DNA of 64,000 bases. Source: JAOUEA01 sp963719165. GTDB taxonomy: Bacteria > Actinomycetota > UBA4738 > HRBIN12. Of the stretch, positions 17,605 through 26,365 are shown one piece after another. The number at the start of each line of letters is the position of its first letter. Position 1 is the first letter of the stretch. The position numbers were made by a program, and so were the translations under genes. The notes under the pieces are model-generated. The model ran no database searches. It was not told the origin of the DNA and saw nothing but the letters and a program-made list of their open reading frames with translations. Where the stretch lies: positions 186,001 to 250,000 of the forward strand of contig CAVRAV010000001.1 in the NCBI GenBank assembly GCA_963719165.1. The letters run 5' to 3'.

Positions 17605-18665
17605 TGCGCGCCCTCGTCCTGTCCGGCGGTGAGGGCTCTCGGCTGCGGCCGCTGACCCACACCAGCGCCAAGCAGCTGATCCCGATCGCCGGCAGCCCGA
17701 TCCTGTTCCACGCGCTCGAGGCCGTGGCCGAGGCGGGGATCACCGAGGTGGGGATCGTGATCGGGTCGACGGGCGACGAGGTGCGAGCCGCGGTGGGCGA
17801 CGGCTCCCGCTGGGGGCTCGCCGTGACGTACATCCCCCAGGAGGCCCCAAAGGGCATCGCGCACGCGGTGATGGTCGCGGCGGACTTCGTTCGTGGCGAG
17901 CCCTTCCTGCTGTACCTGGGCGATAACGTGCTGCTCGAGGGGGTGGGCCGGTTCGTGGAGGAGTTCGAGCGGATGCGCCCCGACGCGCAGATCCTGCTCA
18001 CGCGCGTGACGGAGCCCGAGCATTTCGGCGTGGCGGTGCTGCGGGGCGAGCGCGTGATCCGGCTGGTCGAGAAGCCGGCGGAGTTCGTCTCGGACATCGC
18101 GCTCGTGGGCGTGTACCTGTTCGACGACTCCATCCTCGAGGCCGCCGCCACGCTCGAGCCGTCGGGTCGTGGCGAATACGAGATCACCGAGGCGATCCAG
18201 TGGCTGATCGACCACGGCCGAACCGTGCGCGCCGAGATGGTGGAGGGGTACTGGAAGGACACCGGCCGTCCCGAGGACCTCCTCGAGGCCAACCGCATGA
18301 TGCTGGGACGGCTCACGAGGTCGGTGCACGGCGACGTGGACGCGTCGACCGTCGTCGACGGCGCCGTGGCGATCGGGGCGGGCGCGAAGGTCACGGGCCG
18401 CAGCGTGCTCCGCGGTCCGGTCGTGATCGGGCCGGGGAGCATCGTGGACGCCTCGACGATCGGCCCCGATGTCTCGGTGGAGCGGGACTGTCGGATCGAG
18501 CGGAGCGACCTCACGGACTCGATCGTGATGGACGGATGTCACATCGCCGACCTGCACGGGCTCACGGGCTCGATCCTGGGCAGGGGCGTCGAGATCCGCC
18601 ATTCGGGCACGAGGGGCACGCATCGCCTGATCGTCGGCGACCACAGCAGCGTCGAGCTTGACTGA
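17604..18665 (+). CDS. rmlA: Glucose-1-phosphate thymidylyltransferase (long, beta-helix tail)
   Basis: Makes dTDP-glucose from glucose-1-phosphate and dTTP, the first step toward dTDP-L-rhamnose. The protein has 353 residues: a nucleotidyltransferase domain (signature GGEGSRLRPLT at 8-18, YLGDNVL, VEKP, EYEITEAIQ) plus a left-handed beta-helix tail of hexapeptide-like repeats (about 245-345). The tail makes it the long StrD-like type rather than the 290-residue RmlA of enterobacteria. The ATG overlaps the LCP stop by 1 nt. With rmlB and rmlD nearby, rhamnose is the likely product. No rmlC (3,5-epimerase) is in this window. Confidence 0.82.
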   Translation: MRALVLSGGEGSRLRPLTHTSAKQLIPIAGSPILFHALEAVAEAGITEVGIVIGSTGDEVRAAVGDGSRWGLAVTYIPQEAPKGIAHAVMVAADFVRGEPFLLYLGDNVLLEGVGRFVEEFERMRPDAQILLTRVTEPEHFGVAVLRGERVIRLVEKPAEFVSDIALVGVYLFDDSILEAAATLEPSGRGEYEITEAIQWLIDHGRTVRAEMVEGYWKDTGRPEDLLEANRMMLGRLTRSVHGDVDASTVVDGAVAIGAGAKVTGRSVLRGPVVIGPGSIVDASTIGPDVSVERDCRIERSDLTDSIVMDGCHIADLHGLTGSILGRGVEIRHSGTRGTHRLIVGDHSSVELD

Positions 18666-19011
18666 GCCGGCCGGTCCGGTCGCGCGCCGCGCGGCCCGGG
18701 CCCTGGCGCTGGCGGTGCTCGGCCCGTTCGTGATGGCGGCGTCGTCGCCGGCCGCCATCGTCCTGGGGTGGCGCGCCTCGCGCGCGACGGCGGCCGCCGG
18801 CCCCCGGACGCGCGGACGCGCCGCCGCGGCGGGCGCCATCGCGCTCGGGACGTTCGGGCTGCTGTTCTGGGCCTGGACGATCTGGCACCTCTGGGTGCGT
18901 CTCGGCGAGCAGGGCCGGGATCGGTCGGCCGTGCTGCCGCTCGCGGCGGCCCTCGTCGCCGTGTGGGCGGCATCGGCGCTGGCCGCCGCGTTGGTGGGGA
19001 GGAACCGCTAG
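18658..19011 (+). CDS. Small membrane protein with about three helices
   Basis: Unrecognised hydrophobic protein of 117 residues. Helices are predicted near residues 15-37, 60-80 and 92-111, with basic loops. It starts at TTG 18658, overlapping the rmlA end by 8 bp, a typical operon arrangement here. No ATG or GTG fits better. The composition resembles DUF4190-like small membrane proteins, but no motif proves this. Confidence 0.55.
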   Translation: MTEPAGPVARRAARALALAVLGPFVMAASSPAAIVLGWRASRATAAAGPRTRGRAAAAGAIALGTFGLLFWAWTIWHLWVRLGEQGRDRSAVLPLAAALVAVWAASALAAALVGRNR

Positions 19012-19014
19012 GGT
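19009..19014 (+). promoter_or_regulatory. -10 box for leaderless glycosyltransferase
   Basis: TAGGGT overlapping the stop codon of the previous gene, with 8 nt to GTG 19023. It supports that start and an internal promoter in the glycan cluster. Confidence 0.5.
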
Positions 19015-19022
19015 TTGCGCAC

Positions 19023-20180
19023 GTGAGGGCGGTGATCGATGCTCGGCCGGCGCTCGACCCGCGCCGCACCGGCGTGGGGGTCTACACGCAGCAGCTCATC
19101 CGTCACCTCCCGCACATGGATCCGGGCTCGGAGTACGTCGCGTGGTACCTGCATGCCAAGGGGTTGCTGCGACCCAGGAGGTTCTTCGACTCCGTGGCCG
19201 CGCCCAACCTGAGCGAGCGGGCGTCGCGCTTCCCCGCGCGCGTGTTCGAGCCGATGTCCTCGCGCCTGGGCCGGCCTCGCGTCGAGTGGTCCGTGGACTT
19301 CGACGTGCTGCTCGCCACGAACTTCCTGCCGCCCGCCACCCGGAGCCCGGGGGTGGTGCTGGTGGTGCACGACCTCGCGTACGAGCAGCTCCCGGACACC
19401 GCCCCGCACATGAGCGCGCGCTGGCGACGCCGGTTCGACGCGTGGCTGGGCGTCGCGGCGGGGGTCCTGGTCCCCTCAGAATCGACACGGCGGGACCTCA
19501 TCGGCACGCACGAGCTGGAGGCCGGACGGATCACGGTGACCCCGCTCGGTGTGGACGCCGAAGCCTACGCGCCGATGCCCGGGGCCGCCGTCGACACCGC
19601 GCTGCGACGGTTCGGCATCGAGGGACGATACGCGCTCTTCGTCGGCGGGATCGAGCCGCGCAAGAACCTCGAGGCCCTGGTGCGCGCGTTCGCGACGCTC
19701 GCGCCGGGGACGAGCCTCGTGATCGCCGGCGGCCCCGTCCGATGGGATCCCAAGGCCGCCGACCGATTGGACGCGGCGATCGAAGGGCTGCCCGGCGCGG
19801 CGCGCGAGCGCATCGTGCGCACGGGCTACGTCAGCGACAAGGACAAGCTCGCGCTGCTCTCCGGGGCCACCGTCCTGGCGTATCCCTCGCTCTACGAGGG
19901 GTTCGGGTTCCCGGTCCTCGAGGGGTTCGCCGCGGGCGTGCCCGTGTTGACCTCCGACGTCGCGTCGTTGCCGGAGGTGGCCGGCGACGCCGCCCTGCTG
20001 GTCGATCCCCACGACGACGCATCGATCGCGGCCGGCCTCGCGCAGCTCTTCGACGACGCCGACCTGCGAGCCATGCTCGCCGCGGCCGGCGTCGCGCGGG
20101 CCGCGCGCTTCACCTGGGAATCCACCGCGAAGAAGACGGCGGGGGCGCTGCATCGTGCCCACGGGTTGGTGGCCGGGTAG
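19023..20180 (+). CDS. GT4-family glycosyltransferase
   Basis: Cytosolic GT-B retaining glycosyltransferase of 385 residues. The N-terminal domain begins VRAVIDARPAL and contains the GVGVYTQQL motif. The C-terminal donor domain has VGGIEPRKNLEAL, a GYVSDKDKLALL segment and the E-x7-E region SLYEGFGFPVLEG, all typical of GT4 mannosyl- or rhamnosyltransferases. It is flanked by rmlA and rmlB, so it likely builds a rhamnose-containing polymer. GTG 19023 is fixed by the -10 box 8 nt upstream. Confidence 0.87.
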   Translation: MRAVIDARPALDPRRTGVGVYTQQLIRHLPHMDPGSEYVAWYLHAKGLLRPRRFFDSVAAPNLSERASRFPARVFEPMSSRLGRPRVEWSVDFDVLLATNFLPPATRSPGVVLVVHDLAYEQLPDTAPHMSARWRRRFDAWLGVAAGVLVPSESTRRDLIGTHELEAGRITVTPLGVDAEAYAPMPGAAVDTALRRFGIEGRYALFVGGIEPRKNLEALVRAFATLAPGTSLVIAGGPVRWDPKAADRLDAAIEGLPGAARERIVRTGYVSDKDKLALLSGATVLAYPSLYEGFGFPVLEGFAAGVPVLTSDVASLPEVAGDAALLVDPHDDASIAAGLAQLFDDADLRAMLAAAGVARAARFTWESTAKKTAGALHRAHGLVAG

Positions 20181-20183
20181 ACT
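20178..20183 (+). promoter_or_regulatory. -10 box upstream of rmlB
   Basis: TAGACT about 33 nt before ATG 20217. The short leader contains GCGAGGA as a ribosome-binding site. Confidence 0.45.
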
Positions 20184-20216
20184 CGCACCCCTCCCGCCTC
20201 CTGCGAGGATTCCGCC

Positions 20217-21210
20217 ATGACGCCGATCCCCGAGACCCACGTGCTCGTCACCGGTGGCGCCGGGTTCATCGGTTCCCACCTGGTCGACGCCCTGCTCGCC
20301 CGGCCCGCCACCCGGGTGACGGTGCTGGACAAGCTCACCTACGCGGGAGCGCGGGAGAACCTCGCCGTTCACGACGAGGATCCGCGATTCGCGTTCGTGC
20401 ACGGGGACGTCGCCGAGTCGGCGGTCGTGAGTCCGCTGGTGGCCGCCGCCGACCACGTGATCCACGCCGCGGCGGAAACCCACGTCGATCGGTCCATCGA
20501 GGGTGCTGCGCCGTTCATCGCCACCAACGTCACGGGCACGCACGTGCTCCTCGACGCCTGCCGACGAACGGCGACCGCGATGCTGATGGTCTCGACCGAC
20601 GAGGTCTATGGCGAGAACGCCGCCGGCGCGCCGGGATTCGTGGAGGAGGCTCCGATGCGACCCCGCAGCCCCTACGCCGCCTCCAAGGCGGCGGCGGAGC
20701 TCCTGTGCGGGGCGTGGTTCGCCACCTACGGGACCGCCGTGACGGTGGTTCGAGGCACGAACGCGTTCGGGCCAAGGCAGTTCCCGGAGAAGGCGATCGC
20801 CGTGTACACGCTCGCGGCCCTGGAAGGGCGCGAGCTCCCGGTGTACGGGAGGGGTGAGCAGCGACGAGAATGGCTGTTCGTCACCGACTGGGTGGCGGGA
20901 TGCCTCGCGGCGATGGACCGGGGAGCCCCGGGTGCGACCTACAACATCGGGGCGGGCCGGGAGTTGCCGAACCTCGAGCTCGCGCGCCGGATCTGCGGCC
21001 TGACCGGGGCCGACGATGCGCTCGTCACGTTCGTGGCGGACCGCGCGGGCCACGACTTCCGCTACGGGATCGATGCGTCGAAGCTCGAGGCCTTCGGCTG
21101 GTCGCCAGGCCGTCTCGTTCGAGGACGCCCTGGAGGAAACGGTCGGCTGGTATCGCGACCATCGCGACTGGGTACGGGCGCGTCTGGCGGGCGCGGGAAC
21201 CGCCGGGTGA
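20217..21210 (+). CDS. rmlB: dTDP-glucose 4,6-dehydratase, one +1 shift near the end
   Basis: Short-chain dehydrogenase/reductase of about 330 residues that converts dTDP-glucose to the 4-keto-6-deoxy sugar. NAD motif GGAGFIG (13-19), the substrate motif STDEVYG, catalytic YAASK and RGTNAFGPRQFPEK are all present. The frame breaks at about 21107: removing one base there turns GWSPGRL into GWSPAVSFEDALEE, the normal family ending, with the stop at 21208-21210. The stop overlaps the rmlD GTG as GTGA. The gene is probably functional and the break a sequence error. Confidence 0.87.
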
Positions 21211-22043
21211 GGCTCCTCGTCACGGGCGCCAGGGGCGCGCTCGGCGCGGCGTTCCTCGCGCAGGTCCCCGCCCACCACGACGTCCATCCGTTCGATCACG
21301 AGGCGCTCGACGTGGGAGATCACGACGCGGTGCGCCGGACGGTGGAACCCCTGCGGCCCGATGCCGTCATCAATCTCGCCGCGTTCACGCAGGTGGACGG
21401 GAACGAACGCGACCCTCTGCGGGCGGCCCGCGACAACGCGATGGGGCCCCAGCATCTCGCCCTCGCCGCGCGCGCGTGCGGAGCGATCCTGCTGCACGTG
21501 TCCACCGACTTCGTGTTCGACGGGACCAAGGAGGCGCCCTACGACGAGCTCGACCGGCCGGCGCCGCTGTCGGTCTACGGGCGCGCGAAGCTCGCGGGGG
21601 AGCGGAGCGTGCGCTCGATCCTGCCCGAGCACATCGTGGTGCGGATGGGGTACGTGTTCGGCGGCGCCGACCACTACGTGACGCGGGCCGTGCGATCGCT
21701 CGCGGCGGGTGAGACCGCGGGGGGGCAGATCGACCGCGTCGGCACGCCCTCGTTCGCTCCCGACCTCGCGGAGCGCCTGCTGCCGCTCCTCCTCGCGGGG
21801 CGCTTCGGCACGTATCACCTCTGCGGCCCGGAGCCGGCGTCATGGTTCGACGTGCTCACGCGCGCGAAAGCGCTCGGCGCCTTGCCGGGGGCCGTCGTTC
21901 CTCAGACGGCAGACGAGCTCGCGCTCCCGGCGCCTCGCCCCGCCAACAGCGCGCTCACGAGCGTGTTCACGCCCCACCTCGGGCTGGCGCCCCTCCCGCC
22001 CCTCGACGACGCCATCGCGCGGTTCGTGGCGGAGCGCGTTTGA
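21207..22043 (+). CDS. rmlD: dTDP-4-dehydrorhamnose reductase
   Basis: Last step of dTDP-L-rhamnose synthesis, 278 residues. NAD(P)-binding motif VTGARGALG, the NLAAFTQVDGNE segment, STDFVFDG, and catalytic Tyr-Lys in SVYGRAKLAGE fit RmlD. GTG 21207 overlaps the rmlB stop. In mycobacteria rmlD also lies near the LCP gene and the WbbL-ManC pair. Confidence 0.92.
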   Translation: MRLLVTGARGALGAAFLAQVPAHHDVHPFDHEALDVGDHDAVRRTVEPLRPDAVINLAAFTQVDGNERDPLRAARDNAMGPQHLALAARACGAILLHVSTDFVFDGTKEAPYDELDRPAPLSVYGRAKLAGERSVRSILPEHIVVRMGYVFGGADHYVTRAVRSLAAGETAGGQIDRVGTPSFAPDLAERLLPLLLAGRFGTYHLCGPEPASWFDVLTRAKALGALPGAVVPQTADELALPAPRPANSALTSVFTPHLGLAPLPPLDDAIARFVAERV

Positions 22044-23416
22044 GGCCCGCACCGGTCCGCGCAACGCTCGCCTCGCGGATCGCCCTCATCGTGTCGGGGC
22101 TCGCCCTCCTGGGATCGGCGGTCGGCTGCACCCGCCCGTCGTCCGTGGGTGCTCCCGGGCCGCAGGCGAGCTCGACGTCTGCCCCCCCATCGGTGACGCG
22201 CGACGTCGCCCCCGCCGCCTTCGATGCCTCCAGCCTGCGCACGCGCTGGCCCATCAAGCACGTCGTCTTCCTCATCAAGGAGAACCGGACGTTCGACAAC
22301 CTCTTCGGCACGTTCCCGGGCGCGAACGGGACTCGCGTGGGCATGGACCGCGGCGTGGAGCGCCCGCTGCTGCGCGGCACCGACCAGGCCACCGGCGAGG
22401 ACATCCCGCATTGCTATCCGTGCGCCCTCGAGGCGTGGGATCACGGACGGATGGACGGGTTCGATCAGACCGAGGCCGCGGATCGCTGGGCTTACACGCA
22501 ACTGCACCGCGACCAGCTTCCGAACTACTGGCGCTGGGCCTCCCGCAACGTGTTGTTCGACAACGTGTTCGCGTCCGCGCAGGGACCCTCCTTCCCCAAC
22601 CACCTGTTCACGATCGCGGCGCAGTCGGGCGGCGCGCACGACAACCCGCGGCGCCCGCCGGGCCTGGGGTCGCTCACCTTCGGCTGCGACGCTCCCCCGC
22701 AGCAACTCGTGGAGGTCGTGGATTCCGAGGGCACCGTGAAGAAGGTTCCCCCGTGTTTCGACTTCCTCACGGAGGGCGACCTGCTGAACGACGCGAAGAT
22801 CCCCTGGGCCTACTACGCGGCGCAGGAAGATCAGCGGGGCTACATCTGGTCGGCGTACAGCGCGATCCGCCGATACCGTGAGCACCCCGAGCGATGGCGG
22901 CAACACGTGCATCCGGTGGACTCCGTCGTGGCGGACATCCGCAGAGGCGCGCTCGCACCCGTCACGTGGATCACGCCGCGCTTCGAGCTCTCGGAGCACC
23001 CGGAGTACAACTTCTGTCACGGGGAGAACTGGTCCACGCAGGTGATCGACGCCATCATGCGCAGCCCCAGCTGGAAGGACACAGCGATCTTCCTCACGTG
23101 GGACGACTACGGAGGGTTCTACGACCACGTCCCGCCCCCGCAGGTGGACGCTTTCGGGTTCGGGATCCGCGTGCCCATGCTGGTGCTCAGCCCGTACGCC
23201 GTGGACGGGAAGGTGAGCCACGAGCTGGGCGAATTCTCCAGCGTGCTTCGCTTCATCGAGGACAACTGGAGGATCGGCAAGCTCACGCATCGCGATCGCG
23301 AGGCCACGCCCATGATGAGCGCCTTCGACTTCCACCAGGATCCCCGTCCGCCCGATCCGCTGCCGCTGCGCGAGGACTGCGACGGTCCGCGGTTCCCGGC
23401 CGAGGACCCGGGTTAG
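22040..23416 (+). CDS. Phospholipase C/acid-phosphatase-family lipoprotein
   Basis: Secreted phosphoesterase of about 458 residues in the alkaline-phosphatase-like PLC superfamily. The signal peptide is followed by the probable lipobox SAVGC near residue 30. KHVVFLIKENRTFDNLFG holds the metal-binding E-N-R-T/S-F-D motif. QGPSFPNHLF, ITPRFELSEH and FLTWDDYGGFYDHVPPP complete the active-site blocks. The substrate could be phospholipid, glycerophosphoryl or polyprenyl-phosphate; sequence cannot decide. The start is TTG 22040, overlapping the rmlD stop as TTGA. A weak 5-bp hairpin at 23429-23441 follows. Confidence 0.8.
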   Translation: MRPAPVRATLASRIALIVSGLALLGSAVGCTRPSSVGAPGPQASSTSAPPSVTRDVAPAAFDASSLRTRWPIKHVVFLIKENRTFDNLFGTFPGANGTRVGMDRGVERPLLRGTDQATGEDIPHCYPCALEAWDHGRMDGFDQTEAADRWAYTQLHRDQLPNYWRWASRNVLFDNVFASAQGPSFPNHLFTIAAQSGGAHDNPRRPPGLGSLTFGCDAPPQQLVEVVDSEGTVKKVPPCFDFLTEGDLLNDAKIPWAYYAAQEDQRGYIWSAYSAIRRYREHPERWRQHVHPVDSVVADIRRGALAPVTWITPRFELSEHPEYNFCHGENWSTQVIDAIMRSPSWKDTAIFLTWDDYGGFYDHVPPPQVDAFGFGIRVPMLVLSPYAVDGKVSHELGEFSSVLRFIEDNWRIGKLTHRDREATPMMSAFDFHQDPRPPDPLPLREDCDGPRFPAEDPG

Positions 23417-23445
23417 CGCGCCACGGAACCGCCACAGGCGGATGT

Positions 23446-23451
23446 TACGCT
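23446..23451 (+). promoter_or_regulatory. -10 box for leaderless gene at 23459
   Basis: TACGCT with 7 nt to ATG 23459. It starts a new unit of transferase genes. Confidence 0.55.
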
Positions 23452-23458
23452 CGCGGCG

Positions 23459-23887
23459 ATGAGCGTCGAGGAGAGCGCCGCCTACCGCGCACTCGCCCGC
23501 GAGTTGTACTGGGCGCAGGACCGCGCCTCGCGGGCGCGGATGGGCACGGCGGAGATCCGTGACCGGCTGCACGACCTCGCAGCGCAGCTTCGGGCCGACG
23601 AGAAGGTGATCATCCCCCACGGAGAGGGGAACCTCGCGTCGCCGTCGCGGTGGCGGCGCCAGATGAAGTTCCGCTTGTTCCGCGTCATGCGACCGATCTC
23701 GTGGCGCTACGACCGGCTCATCGCCGACCACGCCGAGCTCACGACCGGGCTTGCGGAGCGGCTGATGGCGGCCGAGGCGGAGATCGGGCGGCTGCGATCA
23801 CGCATCGAGGGCGGGGACGCCGCCGAGGAACGGGCCGAGGAACGGGCCGAGGAACGGGCCGAGGAATGGGAAGGCCGCGCCCCGTGA
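23459..23887 (+). CDS. Unknown coiled-coil protein with EERA repeats
   Basis: Unrecognised 142-residue protein with no signal peptide. Mostly helical and charged; the middle part (MKFRLFRVMRPISWRYDR) is basic, and the second half is a likely coiled coil. It ends in four copies of a four-residue repeat (AEER x3, then AEEW), encoded by a 12-bp tandem repeat at 23822-23869. The stop overlaps the next glycosyltransferase start as GTGA, so it is probably a helper for that enzyme or for chain-length control. Both ideas are inference. Confidence 0.65.
   Translation: MSVEESAAYRALARELYWAQDRASRARMGTAEIRDRLHDLAAQLRADEKVIIPHGEGNLASPSRWRRQMKFRLFRVMRPISWRYDRLIADHAELTTGLAERLMAAEAEIGRLRSRIEGGDAAEERAEERAEERAEEWEGRAP
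23822..23869 (+). repeat. 12-bp coding minisatellite, four copies
   Basis: Unit GCCGAGGAACGG, copies at 23822, 23834, 23846 and 23858; the last copy has one change. It keeps frame and encodes Ala-Glu-Glu-Arg. Copy number could vary among strains. Confidence 0.9.
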
Positions 23888-24936
23888 GGGTGGCCGTGCT
23901 GCATCCCCAGACGGCGTTCGTCCGCGGGGGCGCCGAGACCCACGCCGAGGATCTCGTGCGTGCCCTGCGCGCCGCCGGGCACGAGACCGATCTCGTACAG
24001 ATCGCGGGCAAGTGGTACCCAGCCTCGCAGCTCGCGCATCAGATGGCCGTGTGGCGCTCCTTCGACGCCACGGAGTCCAACGGACTGAAGGTCGACGCGG
24101 TGATCGCGCTGAAGTTCCCGGCCTACCTCGTCCAGCACGAGCGCAAGATCGTCTGGCTGATCCACCAGCACCGCACCGCGTACGAGCTGTGGGATCACCC
24201 CGTGTACGCCGACCTGTCGCGTCAGGACGACGGCCCCGCCGTGCGTGACATGGTCTGGAACGCCGACCGCCTCGCCCTGAACGAGGCCAAGCGCGTGTTC
24301 ACGAACTCCAAGAACGTGCGCGACCGGCTGTGGTCGTCGCTGCGCATCCCCTCCGAGCCGCTCTACCACCCCTCGGGGGTGGCCGAGCATCTCCTGGGCT
24401 CGGGCGAACCGGGGCCTTACGGCGACTTCGTCGTTTTCCCGAGCCGGATGGAGAGCCTGAAACGTCAGTCCCTGGTGATCGACGCTATGGCGCACACGCG
24501 CACGGCCGTTCAGCTCGTGCTCGTGGGCAAGGGGCCCGACGAGGGGCAGCTGCGGGCCCAGATCGAGCGGCTCGGCCTGCGCGACCGGGTGCGACTGGAG
24601 ATCGACGTCTCCAACGAGCGCCTCTACCACCTGTACGAGGGCGCGCTCGCCGTGTACTACGGCCCCTTCGACGAGGACTACGGCTACGTCACGCTGGAGG
24701 GGTACGCAGCCGAACGGCCGGTGATCACGCTCGCGGACAGCGGCGGTCCGCTCGAGTTCGTGGCCGATGGCGAGACCGGGCTGGTGTGCGCGCCGGAGCC
24801 CCCGGCCATCGCGGATGCGTTGGACCGACTCTTCTCCGACCGCGAAGAGGCGCGGCGGATGGGCGTCGCGGGAAACGCGCTCGTGCGCGCGGAGGTGCCG
24901 CGCTGGCCCGAGATCGTCGCCCGGTTGCTCGACTGA
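23884..24936 (+). CDS. GT4-family glycosyltransferase
   Basis: Cytosolic GT-B glycosyltransferase of 350 residues. The N-terminus VAVLHPQTAFVRGGAETHA carries the usual GGAE loop. The donor site has SRMESLKRQSLVIDA, VGKGPDEGQLRA and DEDYGYVTLEGYAAERPV, the last in place of the E-x7-E motif. GTG 23884 overlaps the upstream stop, and its own stop overlaps the next ATG by one base. It is one of two consecutive GT-B enzymes before the ABC exporter, so it probably extends the exported polysaccharide. Sugar specificity is unknown. Confidence 0.85.
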   Translation: MRVAVLHPQTAFVRGGAETHAEDLVRALRAAGHETDLVQIAGKWYPASQLAHQMAVWRSFDATESNGLKVDAVIALKFPAYLVQHERKIVWLIHQHRTAYELWDHPVYADLSRQDDGPAVRDMVWNADRLALNEAKRVFTNSKNVRDRLWSSLRIPSEPLYHPSGVAEHLLGSGEPGPYGDFVVFPSRMESLKRQSLVIDAMAHTRTAVQLVLVGKGPDEGQLRAQIERLGLRDRVRLEIDVSNERLYHLYEGALAVYYGPFDEDYGYVTLEGYAAERPVITLADSGGPLEFVADGETGLVCAPEPPAIADALDRLFSDREEARRMGVAGNALVRAEVPRWPEIVARLLD

Positions 24937-26225
24937 TGGCGCCCGGTGCCGCGGGCGAGCTCGTGTTCGCGGGGCCGTTGGTCCCCGCCCCCACGGGCGT
25001 CGCATCCTACGATCGAGCGGTCCTCGACGGGTTGCGCCGCATCGGGTTCCAGGAGCGCCATCGTATGGATGTGCTGTGGCCCATCGAGCCGAAGGACACG
25101 CCGAAGCTGCCCGGATATCGCCTGGGCATCTTGCAGCTCGGCAACAACGTCGCGTTCCACCTGGAGATCTACCGCGCGGCGTTCCTCGTGCCCGCGCTCA
25201 TCGTGCTCCACGACCTCGCGCTCGATGACTTCGTGCGCGGTCTCATCAGCCTCGGGGAACCGCTCGGCTACATGGCGTCTCGCGAGGCCCTGTCGCTGCG
25301 CCGGAACCTTCGCTCGCCCGACATCGTCCGCAACGAACCGCTGCGCGATCCGTGGTGCGCGCACGTGGCCCGGCGCGCTCGAGGCATCATCGTGCACAGC
25401 GCGTTCTGCAAGCGCTACCTCGAGGAGCTGGGATGCCGCACCCCCGTGTTCGTCGTGCCCCACCCGGTGATCGAGCAGCGCGCGGACCTCGAGCGCGCCC
25501 AGGGGCGGGCGCGGGAGCTCCGTGCCCCGATGGCCGCGAGCGGCATGCGCACCCTCGTCGTCGCGCCAGGCGACCTCAACGAGGCGAAACGGCTCGACGC
25601 GCTGCTGCTCGCGGCGCAGGAGCTGGATCCGTCGGTCCACGTCGTGCTCGTGGGGCGCACGATCTCGGGGTATGACCTCGCGCAGCCCATCGAGACCGCG
25701 GGGATGGGCGAGAGACTCACGTACGCGCCCGACGTGAGCGACGATGACTTCCGCGGATGGATCGCGGCGGCCGATGTCGTCGTGGACCTCCGCTTCCCGC
25801 ATCGCGGCGAGGTGAGCGGTTCGCTCGCACGCTCCATGCAGATGGGCAAGCCCGCGATCGTGAGCGCGACCGGAACCTATCTGGATGCGCCCGAGGAGAC
25901 CGTGTTGCGCGTGGCGGCCGGCCCCACCGATCCTTCCGAACTCGCGAAACGGATCCGCACCCTGGCCGAAGACGACGCGCTCCGCGCGCGCATGGGCGAG
26001 GCGGCGCGGGCGCACGCGCAGGAACTGGTGGCGAGCGAGGCCACGGCGCGCGGCTACGAGGCGGCCGTGGACGCCACGCTCGCGCTCCTGGGCGATCCCG
26101 CGCATGGGGCGCTGTCGATCTGGGGGAAGGCGCTCGCTGACTTGGGCGTTGACGAGCTCGATCTCGCACGCGGGACGGGACTGGAGTACGCGCGCGCCCT
26201 CGAGGATTTCGAACGAACGCCATAG
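24936..26225 (+). CDS. GT-B glycosyltransferase
   Basis: Glycosyltransferase-like protein of 429 residues. The start reads LVFAGPLVPAPTGVASYDRAV, as in group-1 transferases that act with the Wzm/Wzt pathway. A receptor-like segment IVLHDLALDDF, a donor domain with VVAPGDLNEAKRLDALL, and RFPHRGEVSGSLARSMQMG support the call. The last motif replaces E-x7-E with a variant. The TGATG junction couples it to the previous gene. It is followed by a 12-bp palindrome (26235-26246) and a new promoter. Confidence 0.8.
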   Translation: MAPGAAGELVFAGPLVPAPTGVASYDRAVLDGLRRIGFQERHRMDVLWPIEPKDTPKLPGYRLGILQLGNNVAFHLEIYRAAFLVPALIVLHDLALDDFVRGLISLGEPLGYMASREALSLRRNLRSPDIVRNEPLRDPWCAHVARRARGIIVHSAFCKRYLEELGCRTPVFVVPHPVIEQRADLERAQGRARELRAPMAASGMRTLVVAPGDLNEAKRLDALLLAAQELDPSVHVVLVGRTISGYDLAQPIETAGMGERLTYAPDVSDDDFRGWIAAADVVVDLRFPHRGEVSGSLARSMQMGKPAIVSATGTYLDAPEETVLRVAAGPTDPSELAKRIRTLAEDDALRARMGEAARAHAQELVASEATARGYEAAVDATLALLGDPAHGALSIWGKALADLGVDELDLARGTGLEYARALEDFERTP

Positions 26226-26256
26226 TCTTAGGACCCGGGCGCCCGGCGCCCCTTGC

Positions 26257-26262
26257 TAGACT
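26257..26262 (+). promoter_or_regulatory. -10 box upstream of the Wzm/Wzt operon
   Basis: TAGACT just after a CCGGGCGCCCGG palindrome at 26235-26246 that may end the previous unit. The leader contains an AGGGAG ribosome-binding-like site at 26299-26304. Confidence 0.45.
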
Positions 26263-26365
26263 CGTGCGGCCGCGCTGACCTGCGCGGATACCCCCGCAGG
26301 GAGCCGTCGTCATCGCCCACGCCAGCCTGATCACCGAGCGCACGTCCGAACCGCCCAAGCTCCGG

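Noticed and set aside
19476..21818. 780-codon minus-strand frame
   Set aside because: Antisense shadow of the glycosyltransferase, rmlB and rmlD genes; biased composition and no domain.
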